Source of the DNA: Phycisphaerales bacterium
GTDB taxonomy: Bacteria; Planctomycetota; Phycisphaerae; Phycisphaerales; UBA1924
Length of the DNA: 64,000 nt
NCBI GenBank assembly: GCA_020846975.1
Contig: JADLCX010000068.1
Span: forward strand, 17,199-81,198
Direction: 5' to 3'
Shown here: one piece after another, positions 9,363 to 17,098 of the stretch
Position numbering within the stretch: the stretch's first letter is position 1
How the letters are laid out: each line of letters starts with the position of its first letter
The notes under the pieces: generated by a model
The model's input: the letters and a program-made list of their open reading frames with translations, nothing else
What the model was told of the DNA's origin: nothing
Database searches by the model: none
Position numbers and translations under genes: made by a program

Positions 9363-10037
9363 ATGCCTTCCCACCCGCCACCCAATCCCGTCGGCCGCCC
9401 GGTCAGCGTTGTGCGCCTCGATCCGCTCCGCCGATGGGTGGTGATCGACAAGCCGACCGGGATGCTCAGTGTTCCCGGAAAGGGCGCCGACAAACAGGAT
9501 TGCGCGGCCGCGAGGGTGCGGGCCGCGTTCCCGCACTCGTCCGGGCCGCTGGTCGTCCATCGCCTCGATATGGACACGTCCGGCTTGCTGGTCTTCGGCC
9601 TCGACAGCGCGGCGCAGCGGGATCTCTCGGCGCAGTTTGAGTCGCGCCGCGTCTTCAAGGCTTACACCGCGCTCGTTGCAGGCGTCCCTGCCGCCGAGTC
9701 CGGCCAGATCGAAGTGCCCATGCGCCTCGACATCGATCGCCGACCGTTGCAGGTTGTGGACCATGTCCACGGGCGACCGGCGCTTACGCGGTGGCGGGTG
9801 CTGTCGATCGAGACCGACCGCGCACGCCTGCGACTCGAACCCCTGACCGGCCGCACTCACCAACTTCGAGTCCATCTCGCGAACATCGGACATCCGATTC
9901 TCGGCGATGTGCTGTACGGGCCTCAACCCGCGACATCGCGGTTGTCGGAGCGGCTCATGCTGCACGCCAGCGAGTTGGAGTTCGCCGATCCGTGCACGGG
10001 CGAACGCGTTCGCGTCGCCAGCGCGGCCCCGTTCTGA
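9363..10037 (+). CDS. RluA-family 23S rRNA / tRNA pseudouridine synthase, 224 aa
   Basis: It carries the RluA-class catalytic motif VVHRLDMDTSGLLVFG (residues about 64-79; the Asp of HRLD is the nucleophile). It also has the upstream 'VVIDKPTGMLSVPGKG' strand and the C-terminal RLRLEPLTGRTHQLRVHLANIGHPILGD block typical of RluA/RluC/RluD. There is no S4 domain at the N-terminus and the protein is short, so it resembles RluA (746 of 23S rRNA and position 32 of several tRNAs) more than RluC/D. Exact target bases cannot be decided from sequence. ATG 9363 is preferred over an in-frame TTG nine bases earlier. It is transcribed divergently from the TolB-like lipoprotein gene. Confidence 0.92.
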   Translation: MPSHPPPNPVGRPVSVVRLDPLRRWVVIDKPTGMLSVPGKGADKQDCAAARVRAAFPHSSGPLVVHRLDMDTSGLLVFGLDSAAQRDLSAQFESRRVFKAYTALVAGVPAAESGQIEVPMRLDIDRRPLQVVDHVHGRPALTRWRVLSIETDRARLRLEPLTGRTHQLRVHLANIGHPILGDVLYGPQPATSRLSERLMLHASELEFADPCTGERVRVASAAPF

Positions 10038-10054
10038 GCGTCGAACGCGGGTGG

Positions 10055-10363
10055 TCACAACTTCTGGAACCGTTCCCAGCTCGTCCGCACCGCGGCCCGG
10101 GTCATCCGCCGCGAACAGCGCGGGCACTGGAACACTCCCCCATCAAGGTGACGGAGTTCGGCGCGGCATCGCGGGCACAACATCAGCGAGGTCCCATTGA
10201 GCCGCCGCCGAAAGCGTGATACGCGCCGGGCGTTCCAGATCGCCACCGTCGGAAGTCCGATCCAGAGCGGCAGGGCCGTCCACCACGCAACGGACTTGGT
10301 GGAGATCAACGAAACCGAGCCGAGGGTGAGCGGCGCCAACAGCACGATGGGGATAACGGTCAT
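10055..10363 (-). CDS. Small membrane protein with C-terminal zinc ribbon, 102 aa
   Basis: The N-terminus has two close hydrophobic segments (MTVIPIVLLAPLTLGSV and WWTALPLWIGLPTVAIW). A basic stretch (RRVSRFRRRLNG) follows, then a cytosolic zinc-ribbon-like module with two CPRC-type knuckles (LCPRCRAEL and FQCPRCSRRM). The chain ends about 17 residues later. The frame is closed upstream by a stop at 10442-10444 with no other start codon, so the ATG at 10363 stands. It lies next to another membrane zinc-ribbon gene (10442-10825) on the same strand, with a 78-bp gap. Function is unknown; see the finding on this recurring architecture. Confidence 0.65.
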   Translation of the reverse strand: MTVIPIVLLAPLTLGSVSLISTKSVAWWTALPLWIGLPTVAIWNARRVSRFRRRLNGTSLMLCPRCRAELRHLDGGVFQCPRCSRRMTRAAVRTSWERFQKL

Positions 10364-10441
10364 GCCCAGGATGCTCGGCCCGCGCGCGATCGGGATGGGC
10401 GGATCGTGCGCCGCGGCCGACTCTCGACGCGGCTGGAGGTA

Positions 10442-10825
10442 CTAGCGATTCTTGGTGTGGTCCTGTAGCCAGATCGACCATAGACGTTCGAGCCGCGTGC
10501 GCTCGTACGCCTCGCCGCACTCCGGGCAGTCACCCTCATCGGGCAGGCCGTGCAGGTCGTAGTGGCAGTTGAGGCACAAGAAGCCGTCGGAGCGCTCGAT
10601 CCGACGAGCGAACAGCGCGATGCGCACGCCCATCAGGATCAGACCCAGCGTCGCCGCCCCCACCGCCGCGAATCCGATCCAGGGCGGGAACCACGTCCAG
10701 CCCAGTCGCGACGGAATGATCAGGGTGCAGACCGCCGTGCCGAGGAAGAACAGAGGAGCCATCGCCACGGCGGCCATGCTCGGCGACCTTGGTTCAAACC
10801 GTGCTCGTGCCCTCGTTTCGGCCAC
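10442..10825 (-). CDS. Membrane protein with zinc ribbon, 127 aa
   Basis: Two hydrophobic helices (APLFFLGTAVCTLIIP and IGFAAVGAATLGLILMGVRIALF) precede the planctomycete-type zinc ribbon CLNCHYDLHGLPDEGDCPECG. The two knuckles are spaced by a short loop containing 'YDL.GL'. The C-terminal tail is charged. The start drawn is GTG 10825. The in-frame ATG at 10777 (MAAVAMAPLFF), which begins just before the first helix, is an equally good choice. No enzyme motif is visible. The same 'C..C.YDL.GL....CPECG' motif recurs in other genes of this window. Probably a membrane-anchored metal-binding adaptor; function unknown. Confidence 0.7.
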   Translation of the reverse strand: MAETRARARFEPRSPSMAAVAMAPLFFLGTAVCTLIIPSRLGWTWFPPWIGFAAVGAATLGLILMGVRIALFARRIERSDGFLCLNCHYDLHGLPDEGDCPECGEAYERTRLERLWSIWLQDHTKNR

Positions 10826-10838
10826 GTGCGGTTCCGGT

Positions 10839-11339
10839 TCATACGGTCTCGATGCGGTCCCGCCACTGCCGCGGTGTTGACAACCCGGTGGCTTCCAGGA
10901 TCACCTGCAGCCCGTGCACGTCGGCATCGCCGAACGCGCCGACCTCGTGGCTGTCGATATCGAGCACGCCCCAGCACTCGTCCGAATCCCGATCGAAGAC
11001 CGGCAGCACAACCTCTGACCGGTCGCGCGGGTCGCAGGCGATGTAGCCCGCGCCAAGATGCGCAACGTCACGAACGACCAGCGGCCGCTGCGACTTCCAC
11101 GCCCGGCCGCACGCGCCGTGCAGACCGATCGGCGAGCAGGCGGGCTTGTCGCGGCGTGGGCCGAGGGCCATTTCCTCGGCGTCCGGGCTCTTGATGTAGA
11201 ACCCGACCCAGGAAACGCCGGTGTTCTTGAACGCAGACCAGAGCGAATCGACCACCGCGGCCATGGCCGCCTCGCGGCTTTGACCACGAGCCGCAGCCCG
11301 CGCCACCGCCGCGTAATCGCGATGTGCCGATTGGATCAT
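10839..11339 (-). CDS. msrC: Free methionine-(R)-sulfoxide reductase (GAF domain), 166 aa
   Basis: A single GAF domain with the fRMsr signature: SWVGFYI, then the conserved block LGPRRDKPAC.PIGLHGACG, then GYIACDP..RSEVVLPVF and GVLDIDSHEVG. The three cysteines used in catalysis and resolution by the E. coli and yeast enzymes are present at C68, C77 and C102. The enzyme reduces free L-methionine-(R)-sulfoxide with thioredoxin as electron donor. Length matches the family (150-180). The ATG at 11339 gives MIQSAHRDYAAV; another ATG lies three codons earlier. It sits directly downstream of rpsR on the same strand. Confidence 0.9.
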   Translation of the reverse strand: MIQSAHRDYAAVARAAARGQSREAAMAAVVDSLWSAFKNTGVSWVGFYIKSPDAEEMALGPRRDKPACSPIGLHGACGRAWKSQRPLVVRDVAHLGAGYIACDPRDRSEVVLPVFDRDSDECWGVLDIDSHEVGAFGDADVHGLQVILEATGLSTPRQWRDRIETV

Positions 11340-11372
11340 GGGCAACAATATCGGGCGCGGACCGCGGGGCTC

Positions 11373-11615
11373 TTACAGCGTCGCCGATGTGTACGGCAGC
11401 AGCCCCATGAACCGGGCACGCTTGATCGCCTGCGCCACCAGCCGCTGCTCGCCGGCCGAGGCTTGGATCCGCTTGCGCCCGTAGATCTTGCCGTTCGGTG
11501 ACATCAGGCGGCGAAGGTTCTCGACATCCTTGTAGTCGACAAACGCCTTGCCGACGGAGCCTTCCTTGAGAACCTTGACCTTGGGTTGAGCGCCGAAACG
11601 GGAGAATCGAGACAT
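11373..11615 (-). CDS. rpsR: 30S ribosomal protein S18, 80 aa
   Basis: Contains the S18 core: VDYKDVENLRRLMSPNGKI, then RKRIQASAGEQRLVAQAIKRARFMGLLPY. This matches the usual 'iDYKD...L..f....GKI.prR.tg....Qr.l..aIKRAR.laLLPy'. The ATG at 11615 is preceded by GGAG about 9 bases upstream, so the longer in-frame extension is rejected. S18 binds the platform of the 30S subunit together with S6. In many bacteria rpsR lies between rpsF/ssb and rplI; here neither is beside it, so it has been separated from the usual cluster. Confidence 0.95.
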   Translation of the reverse strand: MSRFSRFGAQPKVKVLKEGSVGKAFVDYKDVENLRRLMSPNGKIYGRKRIQASAGEQRLVAQAIKRARFMGLLPYTSATL

Positions 11616-11708
11616 CGTTGAGCTCCGTCGTGGACTTGGGCTCGGCCAGCCGACCAACACGGTCGAAGGCGCCGAGCGACGGGGTGCGTTTGGGAATGGG
11701 CCGGGATA

Positions 11709-12224
11709 CTAGGCCGGTCGCGCCGCCCGGGCCAGCATGGATCGGGGCGTGAGGGCCACGATCAGCGAACCGGCCAGCATGACCGAGTTCTGCACGATGT
11801 TGCACCAGCCAACCTTCTCCGGGCAGAACGGGGAGAGCTTGCCGAAACAGCCGCAGTGCAGGTCATAGCCGTTGTTGATCGCCCGCAGAATGATCGCGAT
11901 GAAAGCGACCAGCATGATCGACAGCACCGCGGCGGCGGCGCGGCTCCAGATGCCGAGCAGGAGCAGCAACGCCGCGACGAACTCGATCCACGGTGTCACC
12001 GAGGTGGAGAATCTCACACCGAGCTCGCCGATCCCGCTCTCGGGATCAAACATCTTGAACGCCTTGACGCTGTTGGCGAACAACTCCGGGGCCTTGGCGC
12101 CCAGGAGCTTTTCCTTGGCCGCGACCAGGAACAAGGCGGCCACCAGGACCTCGCAGCGGGTCACGACCACGCCGATCGGCGTGAGGTTGCTCCAGCGCGT
12201 GATGAACGTGTTCGTCATGTTCAT
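11709..12224 (-). CDS. MauE/DoxX-like four-helix membrane protein, 171 aa
   Basis: Four hydrophobic helices with the features of the MauE (methylamine utilisation) / DoxX superfamily. Helix 1 has a short 'AAKEKLLG' amphipathic break (compare 'sGi.KL'), followed by VTPWIEFVAALLLLLGIW and a long third helix. The conserved cysteine cluster HCGCFGK then comes before the last helix. Homologues act next to redox partners and are thought to pass reducing equivalents across the membrane. The start codon overlaps the stop of the rhodanese gene (ATGA at 12221-12224), which implies coupled translation and a shared role, probably in thiol/sulfur chemistry at the membrane. Confidence 0.8.
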   Translation of the reverse strand: MNMTNTFITRWSNLTPIGVVVTRCEVLVAALFLVAAKEKLLGAKAPELFANSVKAFKMFDPESGIGELGVRFSTSVTPWIEFVAALLLLLGIWSRAAAAVLSIMLVAFIAIILRAINNGYDLHCGCFGKLSPFCPEKVGWCNIVQNSVMLAGSLIVALTPRSMLARAARPA

Positions 12225-12922
12225 GGGTTCATGTCGAAGGGATCAGTACCCGTGGCGCTGGGGTGGCCGGCGGCTTGCCAGCCCGGGAATCCGTCGTGGA
12301 GCACGTAGACCTTCTTGTACCCCGAACCGTCGAGCAGGCGCGCCAGGTTCTCCGACTCGTCGCAGTGCCCACCGTTGCAGTACACCACGACCAGCGCCTC
12401 ACGGGGGATGAGGGCGAGCTTGGGCGGGTCGCCATCCTTGAACATGTGCGTGTCCATCCGCAACGCGTTCTCGACGTGCCCGATCGAGTATTCCTCGGCC
12501 TTGCGAGAATCGACGAACGTCGCCCCCGCGTCGAAGAGTTTCCGCGCGTCTTCAACCGTGATGTGACCCGCGGGAAGTTTGTCTTTCGGAGTGAAAGCGA
12601 ACGATCCCGGCGCAGCCGGGGCCGACTGTGTCGCCGCGGCGGGGGGCTGTCCGACCGGCCGCGGTGCCCTGTCGGGCACCGGAGATGGCGCGGGTTCAGC
12701 CGGCTCGGTGCCCGGCCGGGCGTCTGCCGGTCGTCGAGTCCCCGTCGCCGCGCCGGCGATCGCCTCGTCGGGCGTTGGCGGCGCACTTCGCGCATCAAGA
12801 TTCACGCGCCGGAAGACGAACGCATCGGCCAGGCCGATCACGAATCCCACCGCGATGATCACCCCCATCTGCACCAGCACGCGGCCGGCACGAGCATGCG
12901 ATGAGCGGCTGCGTTGAGTCAT
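12221..12922 (-). CDS. Membrane-anchored rhodanese-like protein, 233 aa
   Basis: An N-terminal membrane anchor (VLVQMGVIIAVGFVIGLADAFVF, about residues 15-37) is followed by a Pro/Ala-rich linker (about 45-108) and a rhodanese domain (about 118-230). The domain shows ITVEDARKLFDAGATFVDSR and the active-site loop VYCNGGHCDES with the catalytic-position cysteine at C182. 'GY..V..L.DGFPGW..AGHP' at the end is typical. Rhodaneses carry persulfide sulfur; the topology suggests a domain outside the cytoplasm. Translation is coupled to the downstream MauE-like gene by a 4-bp overlap, and a terminator separates it from the upstream DUF1573 gene. Confidence 0.87.
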   Translation of the reverse strand: MTQRSRSSHARAGRVLVQMGVIIAVGFVIGLADAFVFRRVNLDARSAPPTPDEAIAGAATGTRRPADARPGTEPAEPAPSPVPDRAPRPVGQPPAAATQSAPAAPGSFAFTPKDKLPAGHITVEDARKLFDAGATFVDSRKAEEYSIGHVENALRMDTHMFKDGDPPKLALIPREALVVVYCNGGHCDESENLARLLDGSGYKKVYVLHDGFPGWQAAGHPSATGTDPFDMNP

Positions 12923-12934
12923 TTCGGCGCACCT

Positions 12935-12967
12935 CTGAAAAAGAACAAACCCCGCGGTCAGGCGGGG
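12935..12967 (-). terminator. Rho-independent terminator after the DUF1573 gene
   Basis: On the minus strand a perfect 6-bp GC stem (CCCCGC / GCGGGG, 12962-12967 with 12950-12955) with a 6-base loop is followed by the T-rich run TTTGTTCTTTTT. It lies 14 bp after the stop of the DUF1573 gene and just before the rhodanese gene, so it should separate the two transcription units. Confidence 0.75.
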
Positions 12968-12980
12968 ATTGTCGTGTGGT

Positions 12981-14216
12981 TCAGTGCTTGATGATCGTCG
13001 GCTTCGCGGGCGAGGCGGAGCCGGGCACCGGCTGGACCATCGGTTTGCCGGCCGTCGGCATGGCGTCGGCCTTGCGGACCGCGGCCGTGAAGGGCACGCG
13101 GATCGTCTCGCCGCCCTGGGCGTCGGTTGAGATCACGATGGTTCCGTTGACGATGCCGGGCTGATCGGGCGTCTGGCCCGCGATGGTCAGCATGTAGTAT
13201 CCGCCGTCCGCGTTCTTGACCGCGTCGGCGACCAGCTTCATATCCTGCCGCCCCTCGACATCAATCGAGGTGATGTTGAAGGCGGATCCCGAGCGGCTGT
13301 CGATCCGCACCTGGGTGCTGAACGGCGTGCCCACGGTCGTGACACGCAGCATCGCCTGGGGCGGCGTGGCCTTCATGTCGCCGATCACGTCGGCGCCGAT
13401 GAAGTATGCGGGCACCTTCATCTTCGCGTCGTTGCTGTTGAACGTGATCTGGCCGCTGAGGCTGCCGATGGGCGCGCCCTTGCCGACCTGGAGTTCCACG
13501 TCGTACTGCGTCATCTTCTCGCCGCCCTCTTCGATCGGCTTGGGCTCGCCGAGATTGATCTTGACGAACTCGCTGTTCGCCTCGGCGGTCGAGATGCGGA
13601 AGTCGCCGCTGCGGGCCTTGATCGTCAGTTTCGACGTCTGGCCGGCCTTGTGATCGACCTCCGTCAGGTACATCTTCGGCGGCTCGACCGTCACCAGCGC
13701 CTTGACGTTGCTGGTGATCGTCATCGTCTGCTGCGCGAACACACCCTGCGGATCGATGACCGTCATCGTCAGCACCTTGGTCTGCGAGCCGTTGCGGCCC
13801 TGGGGGTTGAAGGTCGCCGTGACCTTGCCCTTCTCGCCCGGCGCGTAGGTGTCCTTCTCCAGACCCGCGACGGTGCAGCCGCACGAGGCCGCGACGGTGA
13901 TCTTCACGGTTCGGTCCGAGACGTTCGTGAAGTTGAAGGTGTGGTTCACCGGCTCGGCATCGGAGATGTCGCCGAAGTCAAATGTTCCGTTCTCGATGTT
14001 GAGCGCGTTCGGCAGAGCCTGACCGGCAACCGCGGGCTGCTGATGCACGACCGGCTGCTGCGCCTTGAGCTTGGCCAGTTCCTCCGGGGAAACCTGCTTG
14101 GGCTGAACCGGCTGCGGGTGCGCGGCCTTGTCCTGGGCCAGCAGGCTGGACGGCAGAGCCAGGAGCGAAGCCGTCAGGGCCGCTCCGATCAGTTGACGAC
14201 GAGTTCGACGATGCAT
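12981..14216 (-). CDS. Secreted DUF1573 protein, 411 aa
   Basis: A signal peptide (basic MHRRTRRQLIG, hydrophobic AALTASLLALPSSLLAQ) precedes a Pro/Gln-rich stretch and a DUF1573 domain from about residue 70. That domain has 'GTFDFGDISDAEPVNHTFNFTNVSDRTVKI' features, the hallmark SCGCTVAGLEKDTYAPGE (C112, C114) and a TATFNPQGRNG strand. DUF1573 is an immunoglobulin-like (ASH/MSP-type) fold common in Bacteroidetes and planctomycetes. The C-terminal 250 residues look like two more beta-rich domains ending in a Pro-rich tail. Role unknown, probably periplasmic. ATG 14216 has GGGAG upstream. It is divergent from the sigma-factor gene, with about 260 bp between, and followed by a clear terminator. 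Confidence 0.85.
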   Translation of the reverse strand: MHRRTRRQLIGAALTASLLALPSSLLAQDKAAHPQPVQPKQVSPEELAKLKAQQPVVHQQPAVAGQALPNALNIENGTFDFGDISDAEPVNHTFNFTNVSDRTVKITVAASCGCTVAGLEKDTYAPGEKGKVTATFNPQGRNGSQTKVLTMTVIDPQGVFAQQTMTITSNVKALVTVEPPKMYLTEVDHKAGQTSKLTIKARSGDFRISTAEANSEFVKINLGEPKPIEEGGEKMTQYDVELQVGKGAPIGSLSGQITFNSNDAKMKVPAYFIGADVIGDMKATPPQAMLRVTTVGTPFSTQVRIDSRSGSAFNITSIDVEGRQDMKLVADAVKNADGGYYMLTIAGQTPDQPGIVNGTIVISTDAQGGETIRVPFTAAVRKADAMPTAGKPMVQPVPGSASPAKPTIIKH

Positions 14217-14479
14217 GTTGCGATTCTCCCAGTGGCTATCAGTGAAATTCGGGGTGGTTTTGTTCGGAGAAAGTACGGACTGGCCGCACCCGTTCCCGGA
14301 GCCAAGACTCTAGGCTCACCGCGGTTATTCACGAACAGAGCCGCCGCGCTCGGCGGATTCTCCATTTCGTGTCGAACGCCTCGCGTGGTCGAGGAAACAA
14401 CCCCCTCGATCGCGAGCGCAGGTTCTGCTGGGTGAGGCGCGGGTCTTTCGCCACCCGTGGCGGCTTTCGGACGGACAGC
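14217..14479. promoter_or_regulatory. Divergent intergenic region between the DUF1573 and sigma-factor genes
   Basis: About 260 bp separates two head-to-head genes and must carry both promoters, if the sigma factor starts at GTG 14480. An upstream GTG at 14369 would shorten the spacer to 152 bp. I see no convincing -35/-10 pair or operator palindrome by eye. Confidence 0.4.
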
Positions 14480-15145
14480 GTGGTTCAGAACGGACATCAG
14501 CCAACCCCGGAGTCATGCCAGTCGGCGGCGCAGACATTGCGAACGCTTGCCCACGCCTGCGCGAAGGGCGACCGGTTCGCGTTCGAGCGGCTGCACGACC
14601 GGTTTTCGCGGGGAATTCTGGCGTTCTTTGCCAAGCGAGGGGCATCGGCTGCCGACGCGCCTGATCTCGCGCAGAAGGTTTGGACCGGCGTCTGGGCCGC
14701 CTGTGAGGCCGGCCGATTTGACCCCGAGCGAGCCTCGATCTCGACGTTCATCTACGCCGTGGCCAGCAAGTGCTGGCTGCAATACCTGCGCGCGGGTGGG
14801 GTTTGTTCGTCCGATAACTCCGGTGGGGACGAGGCGATCGAGAGCATCGTCGATGCCGATCTCGAACCGATGGCCGGATTGGCGGCCGCGGCGGAGCGGT
14901 TGGAGGCGCTCCGCGGCTACCTCAGGCAGCGTGGGCGCGATGAGTCGCTGACGGACCAGGAGCACCAGATCCTGATCCTTGCCGCGAGCGGGGGGAGCGA
15001 TCGCGAGGTCGCCGAGAAGTTGTCGCTCGCTCCGAGCACCGTGAACGCCAAGAAGCAGGCGGGTATGGGAAAAGTTCGGAGGTTTCTCGCCCGACTCGGA
15101 TATCGATCGGAAGTCGGCGAGCGCGCCGCGGACATCCGTGAATAA
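14480..15145 (+). CDS. ECF-like RNA polymerase sigma factor, 221 aa
   Basis: Sigma-70 region 2 is visible in ACAKGDRFAFERLHDRFSRGILAFFAKRG, then DAPDLAQKVWTGVWAACEAGRFDPERASISTFIYAVASKCWLQYLR (the region 2.2-2.4 helix pattern). Region 4 is a helix-turn-helix: LTDQEHQILILAASGGSDREVAEKL, then SLAPSTVNAKKQAGMGKVR. The linker is short, as in ECF factors. The start is uncertain: GTG 14480 (VQNGHQPTPES) gives a normal ECF N-terminus, while GTG 14369 would add 37 residues of unconvincing composition. The next gene, 17 bp downstream, encodes a one-pass membrane protein in the position normally held by an anti-sigma factor. Confidence 0.85.
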   Translation: MVQNGHQPTPESCQSAAQTLRTLAHACAKGDRFAFERLHDRFSRGILAFFAKRGASAADAPDLAQKVWTGVWAACEAGRFDPERASISTFIYAVASKCWLQYLRAGGVCSSDNSGGDEAIESIVDADLEPMAGLAAAAERLEALRGYLRQRGRDESLTDQEHQILILAASGGSDREVAEKLSLAPSTVNAKKQAGMGKVRRFLARLGYRSEVGERAADIRE

Positions 15146-15162
15146 CAGCGTGAGGGCTTGGC

Positions 15163-15939
15163 ATGAACGACCGGCAGATCCATGACCTGATGCGCGTGGC
15201 GCACGAGATCGAGGAGCTTGAGCGCTCCGCGCTCGGGGAGCCGTCGTCGGTGCATCCCGCGACGCTGCGGATCGTTGACCGCGAACACGCCCGTCGTCTT
15301 CGTGCCCATCGGCGCACGTGGTTGTTCCGCACCGTCGGCATCGCGGCCGCGGCGGCCTGTGTCGGGTTTGCTGTGCGCATATCCATTCCGACGCCGAACC
15401 CGCCGCACGGCGCCAGTCCCACGAATGTCGCCTCGACCGATGAGCCCCCGAACCGGACCTCCAACTCGGCAACGACCGTCGCCGCCAAGCCGACGGATCG
15501 ACCTGCCGTCGCCCCGCCCCGGGCGGTGCAGTACCACATCGCTCGCAACACCCGCTCGGAAGGGCGTGCGGATGCGAACGGCTCGGTTGTTCTCGCCATC
15601 TACGAAGACGCTGGCGGCGTCGTGCGATGTGTGCGCTGGCGTGAGCACGACTTCGGAGGTCGGGACATCAGCGCGGTTCGCCCGGGCGAGCTCGCGGCCG
15701 TGACCTACGGCTCACAGTGTGTTGTCGGTCCGCACCGCCTGATCGCGGTCGGGCTCTCCGGCCCGCGCGATCAGCTCCCGACGACCGAGGAGCGCGCTCA
15801 GGCCATGGCCCAGTGCATCATCGGCGGAAACAACCCTACCGGGTGCGACATCGAGCCTTCCGCGGCCAGTTCCTCGACACTGTCATGCCTGCCCAACGGC
15901 TTGAAGGTCATGGTGGAGACACTCGCCATGGGCAAGTAG
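15163..15939 (+). CDS. Single-pass membrane protein, candidate anti-sigma or sigma-coupled factor, 258 aa
   Basis: The cytosolic N-terminus (residues 1-50) is charged and helical (MNDRQIHDLMRVAHEIEELERS). One membrane helix follows at about 52-72 (WLFRTVGIAAAAACVGFAV). A Thr/Pro-rich linker (about 77-125) then leads to an extracytoplasmic domain of about 130 residues with several cysteines (CVRW, SQCVVG, CIIGG, GCDIE, LSCL). There is no obvious zinc-binding HxxxCxxC anti-sigma signature, so the anti-sigma role is inferred only from position immediately downstream of the sigma factor and from topology. The extracytoplasmic cysteines could form disulfides. Family not recognised. Confidence 0.65.
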   Translation: MNDRQIHDLMRVAHEIEELERSALGEPSSVHPATLRIVDREHARRLRAHRRTWLFRTVGIAAAAACVGFAVRISIPTPNPPHGASPTNVASTDEPPNRTSNSATTVAAKPTDRPAVAPPRAVQYHIARNTRSEGRADANGSVVLAIYEDAGGVVRCVRWREHDFGGRDISAVRPGELAAVTYGSQCVVGPHRLIAVGLSGPRDQLPTTEERAQAMAQCIIGGNNPTGCDIEPSAASSSTLSCLPNGLKVMVETLAMGK

Positions 15940-16030
15940 CGGGGTGGGGGGGGCGACACGAGCAACCACGCGTAGCACGGACCGGCGTCGGCCTTGTGGC
16001 CGGCGCCGGCTGTGCATCCGCCGCGCGGCC

Positions 16031-17089
16031 CTATTCGACCCGCGCCGCATCGGCATCGATCTCGTCGGCGGCGTGCGCGTCCGAGACGTACGCATCGATC
16101 GCCTCGTACACCGCCTCGGGATCGGGAGCGACCCGAACTCGCTCGCGGAACTTCTTGCAGGGTCCGCGGAGCCGCTTGGCGAACCACGACACGCGCCGGC
16201 GGATCTGGAACATCGCGTAGTGGTCGTTGCGGTACTCGCGCATCAGGTCGAAGTACCGGCGCATGATCGCCAGAACGCCCGCGTTGTCGGGCGGATCGGG
16301 AACGGATCCGCTGGTCTGCAACGACCACGCGTCGCGGAAGATCCAGGGTGTCGAGAGCGCGCCGCGCCCGATCATCACGCCGTCACAGCCGGTTTCCCGG
16401 ATCATCGTGAGAACGTGCCCGGCTTCGGTCACATCGCCGTTGCCGATGACCGGGATCCGCGGGAACTCGCCCTTTACCGCTTCGACCACGCGCCGGATTC
16501 CCGCGCGGCTCACCGAGCCGCTGAACTTCTGTTGCGTTGTGCGCCCATGAATCGTGATCATCGCGGCGCCGGCCCGCACCAGGCGCGGCGCCAGCCACTC
16601 GGCCACGGGCTGGTCGTCGAACCAGCCAAGCCGCAGCTTCGCGGTCACCGGAATCCCCCCCCCGGGCCCCGACCCGCTCCCCGGCCCAACCGCTCCCAGC
16701 ACGGCCTCGACGATCTTCTCCGCCGTGTCGGGAATGCAGAGCAGCCGCGAGCCACCGTCCTTCTTGCAGACCTTATCAACCGGGCAGCCCATGTTGATGT
16801 CGATCACGGTCGCGCCGTGGTCGCGGGCCCATCGGGCCCCATCCGCCATGATCGTCGGGTGCGCCCCGTAGAGCTGCATCCCCACGGGCTTGTCGAAGTC
16901 GTTGGTTTGCGCGAGGTCGAGGCTCGTCGCCGTTCCGCGCAGAAGTCCCTGCGGCGAGAGCAGGTCGGTGCAGGCCAGCCCCACACCGCCCTGCTCGCGG
17001 CAGATCGTCCGAAACGCCAGATCACAATACCCGGCGATCGGTGCCAGGAGCAGGTTCGTCTGGAGTTGAACGGGGCCGATGCGGAGCAT
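16031..17089 (-). CDS. dusB: tRNA-dihydrouridine synthase (DusB-like), 352 aa
   Basis: FMN-dependent reduction of uridines in tRNA D-loops. Visible Dus features: LLLAPIAGYCDLAFR, the active-site segment INMGCPVDKVCKKDGGSRLL (catalytic Cys in GCP), KLRLGW, ITIHGRTTQQKFSG, PVIGNGDV and DGVMIGRGALSTPWIF. The length fits DusB (about 320-350). A Gly/Pro/Ser-rich insertion (GPGSGSGPGGG) sits before 'IPVTAKLRLGW', caused by a run of ten C's on the plus strand near 16657. This looks like a tolerated low-complexity loop, not a frameshift, because both sides stay in frame. The ATG at 17089 directly precedes MLRIGPVQL. Confidence 0.95.
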   Translation of the reverse strand: MLRIGPVQLQTNLLLAPIAGYCDLAFRTICREQGGVGLACTDLLSPQGLLRGTATSLDLAQTNDFDKPVGMQLYGAHPTIMADGARWARDHGATVIDINMGCPVDKVCKKDGGSRLLCIPDTAEKIVEAVLGAVGPGSGSGPGGGIPVTAKLRLGWFDDQPVAEWLAPRLVRAGAAMITIHGRTTQQKFSGSVSRAGIRRVVEAVKGEFPRIPVIGNGDVTEAGHVLTMIRETGCDGVMIGRGALSTPWIFRDAWSLQTSGSVPDPPDNAGVLAIMRRYFDLMREYRNDHYAMFQIRRRVSWFAKRLRGPCKKFRERVRVAPDPEAVYEAIDAYVSDAHAADEIDADAARVE

Positions 17090-17098
17090 CCGCGAATC

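Noticed and set aside
14369..14479. Longer start for the sigma factor (GTG 14369)
   Set aside because: The 37 extra residues have the composition of non-coding sequence; GTG 14480 gives a normal ECF N-terminus. Not excluded.
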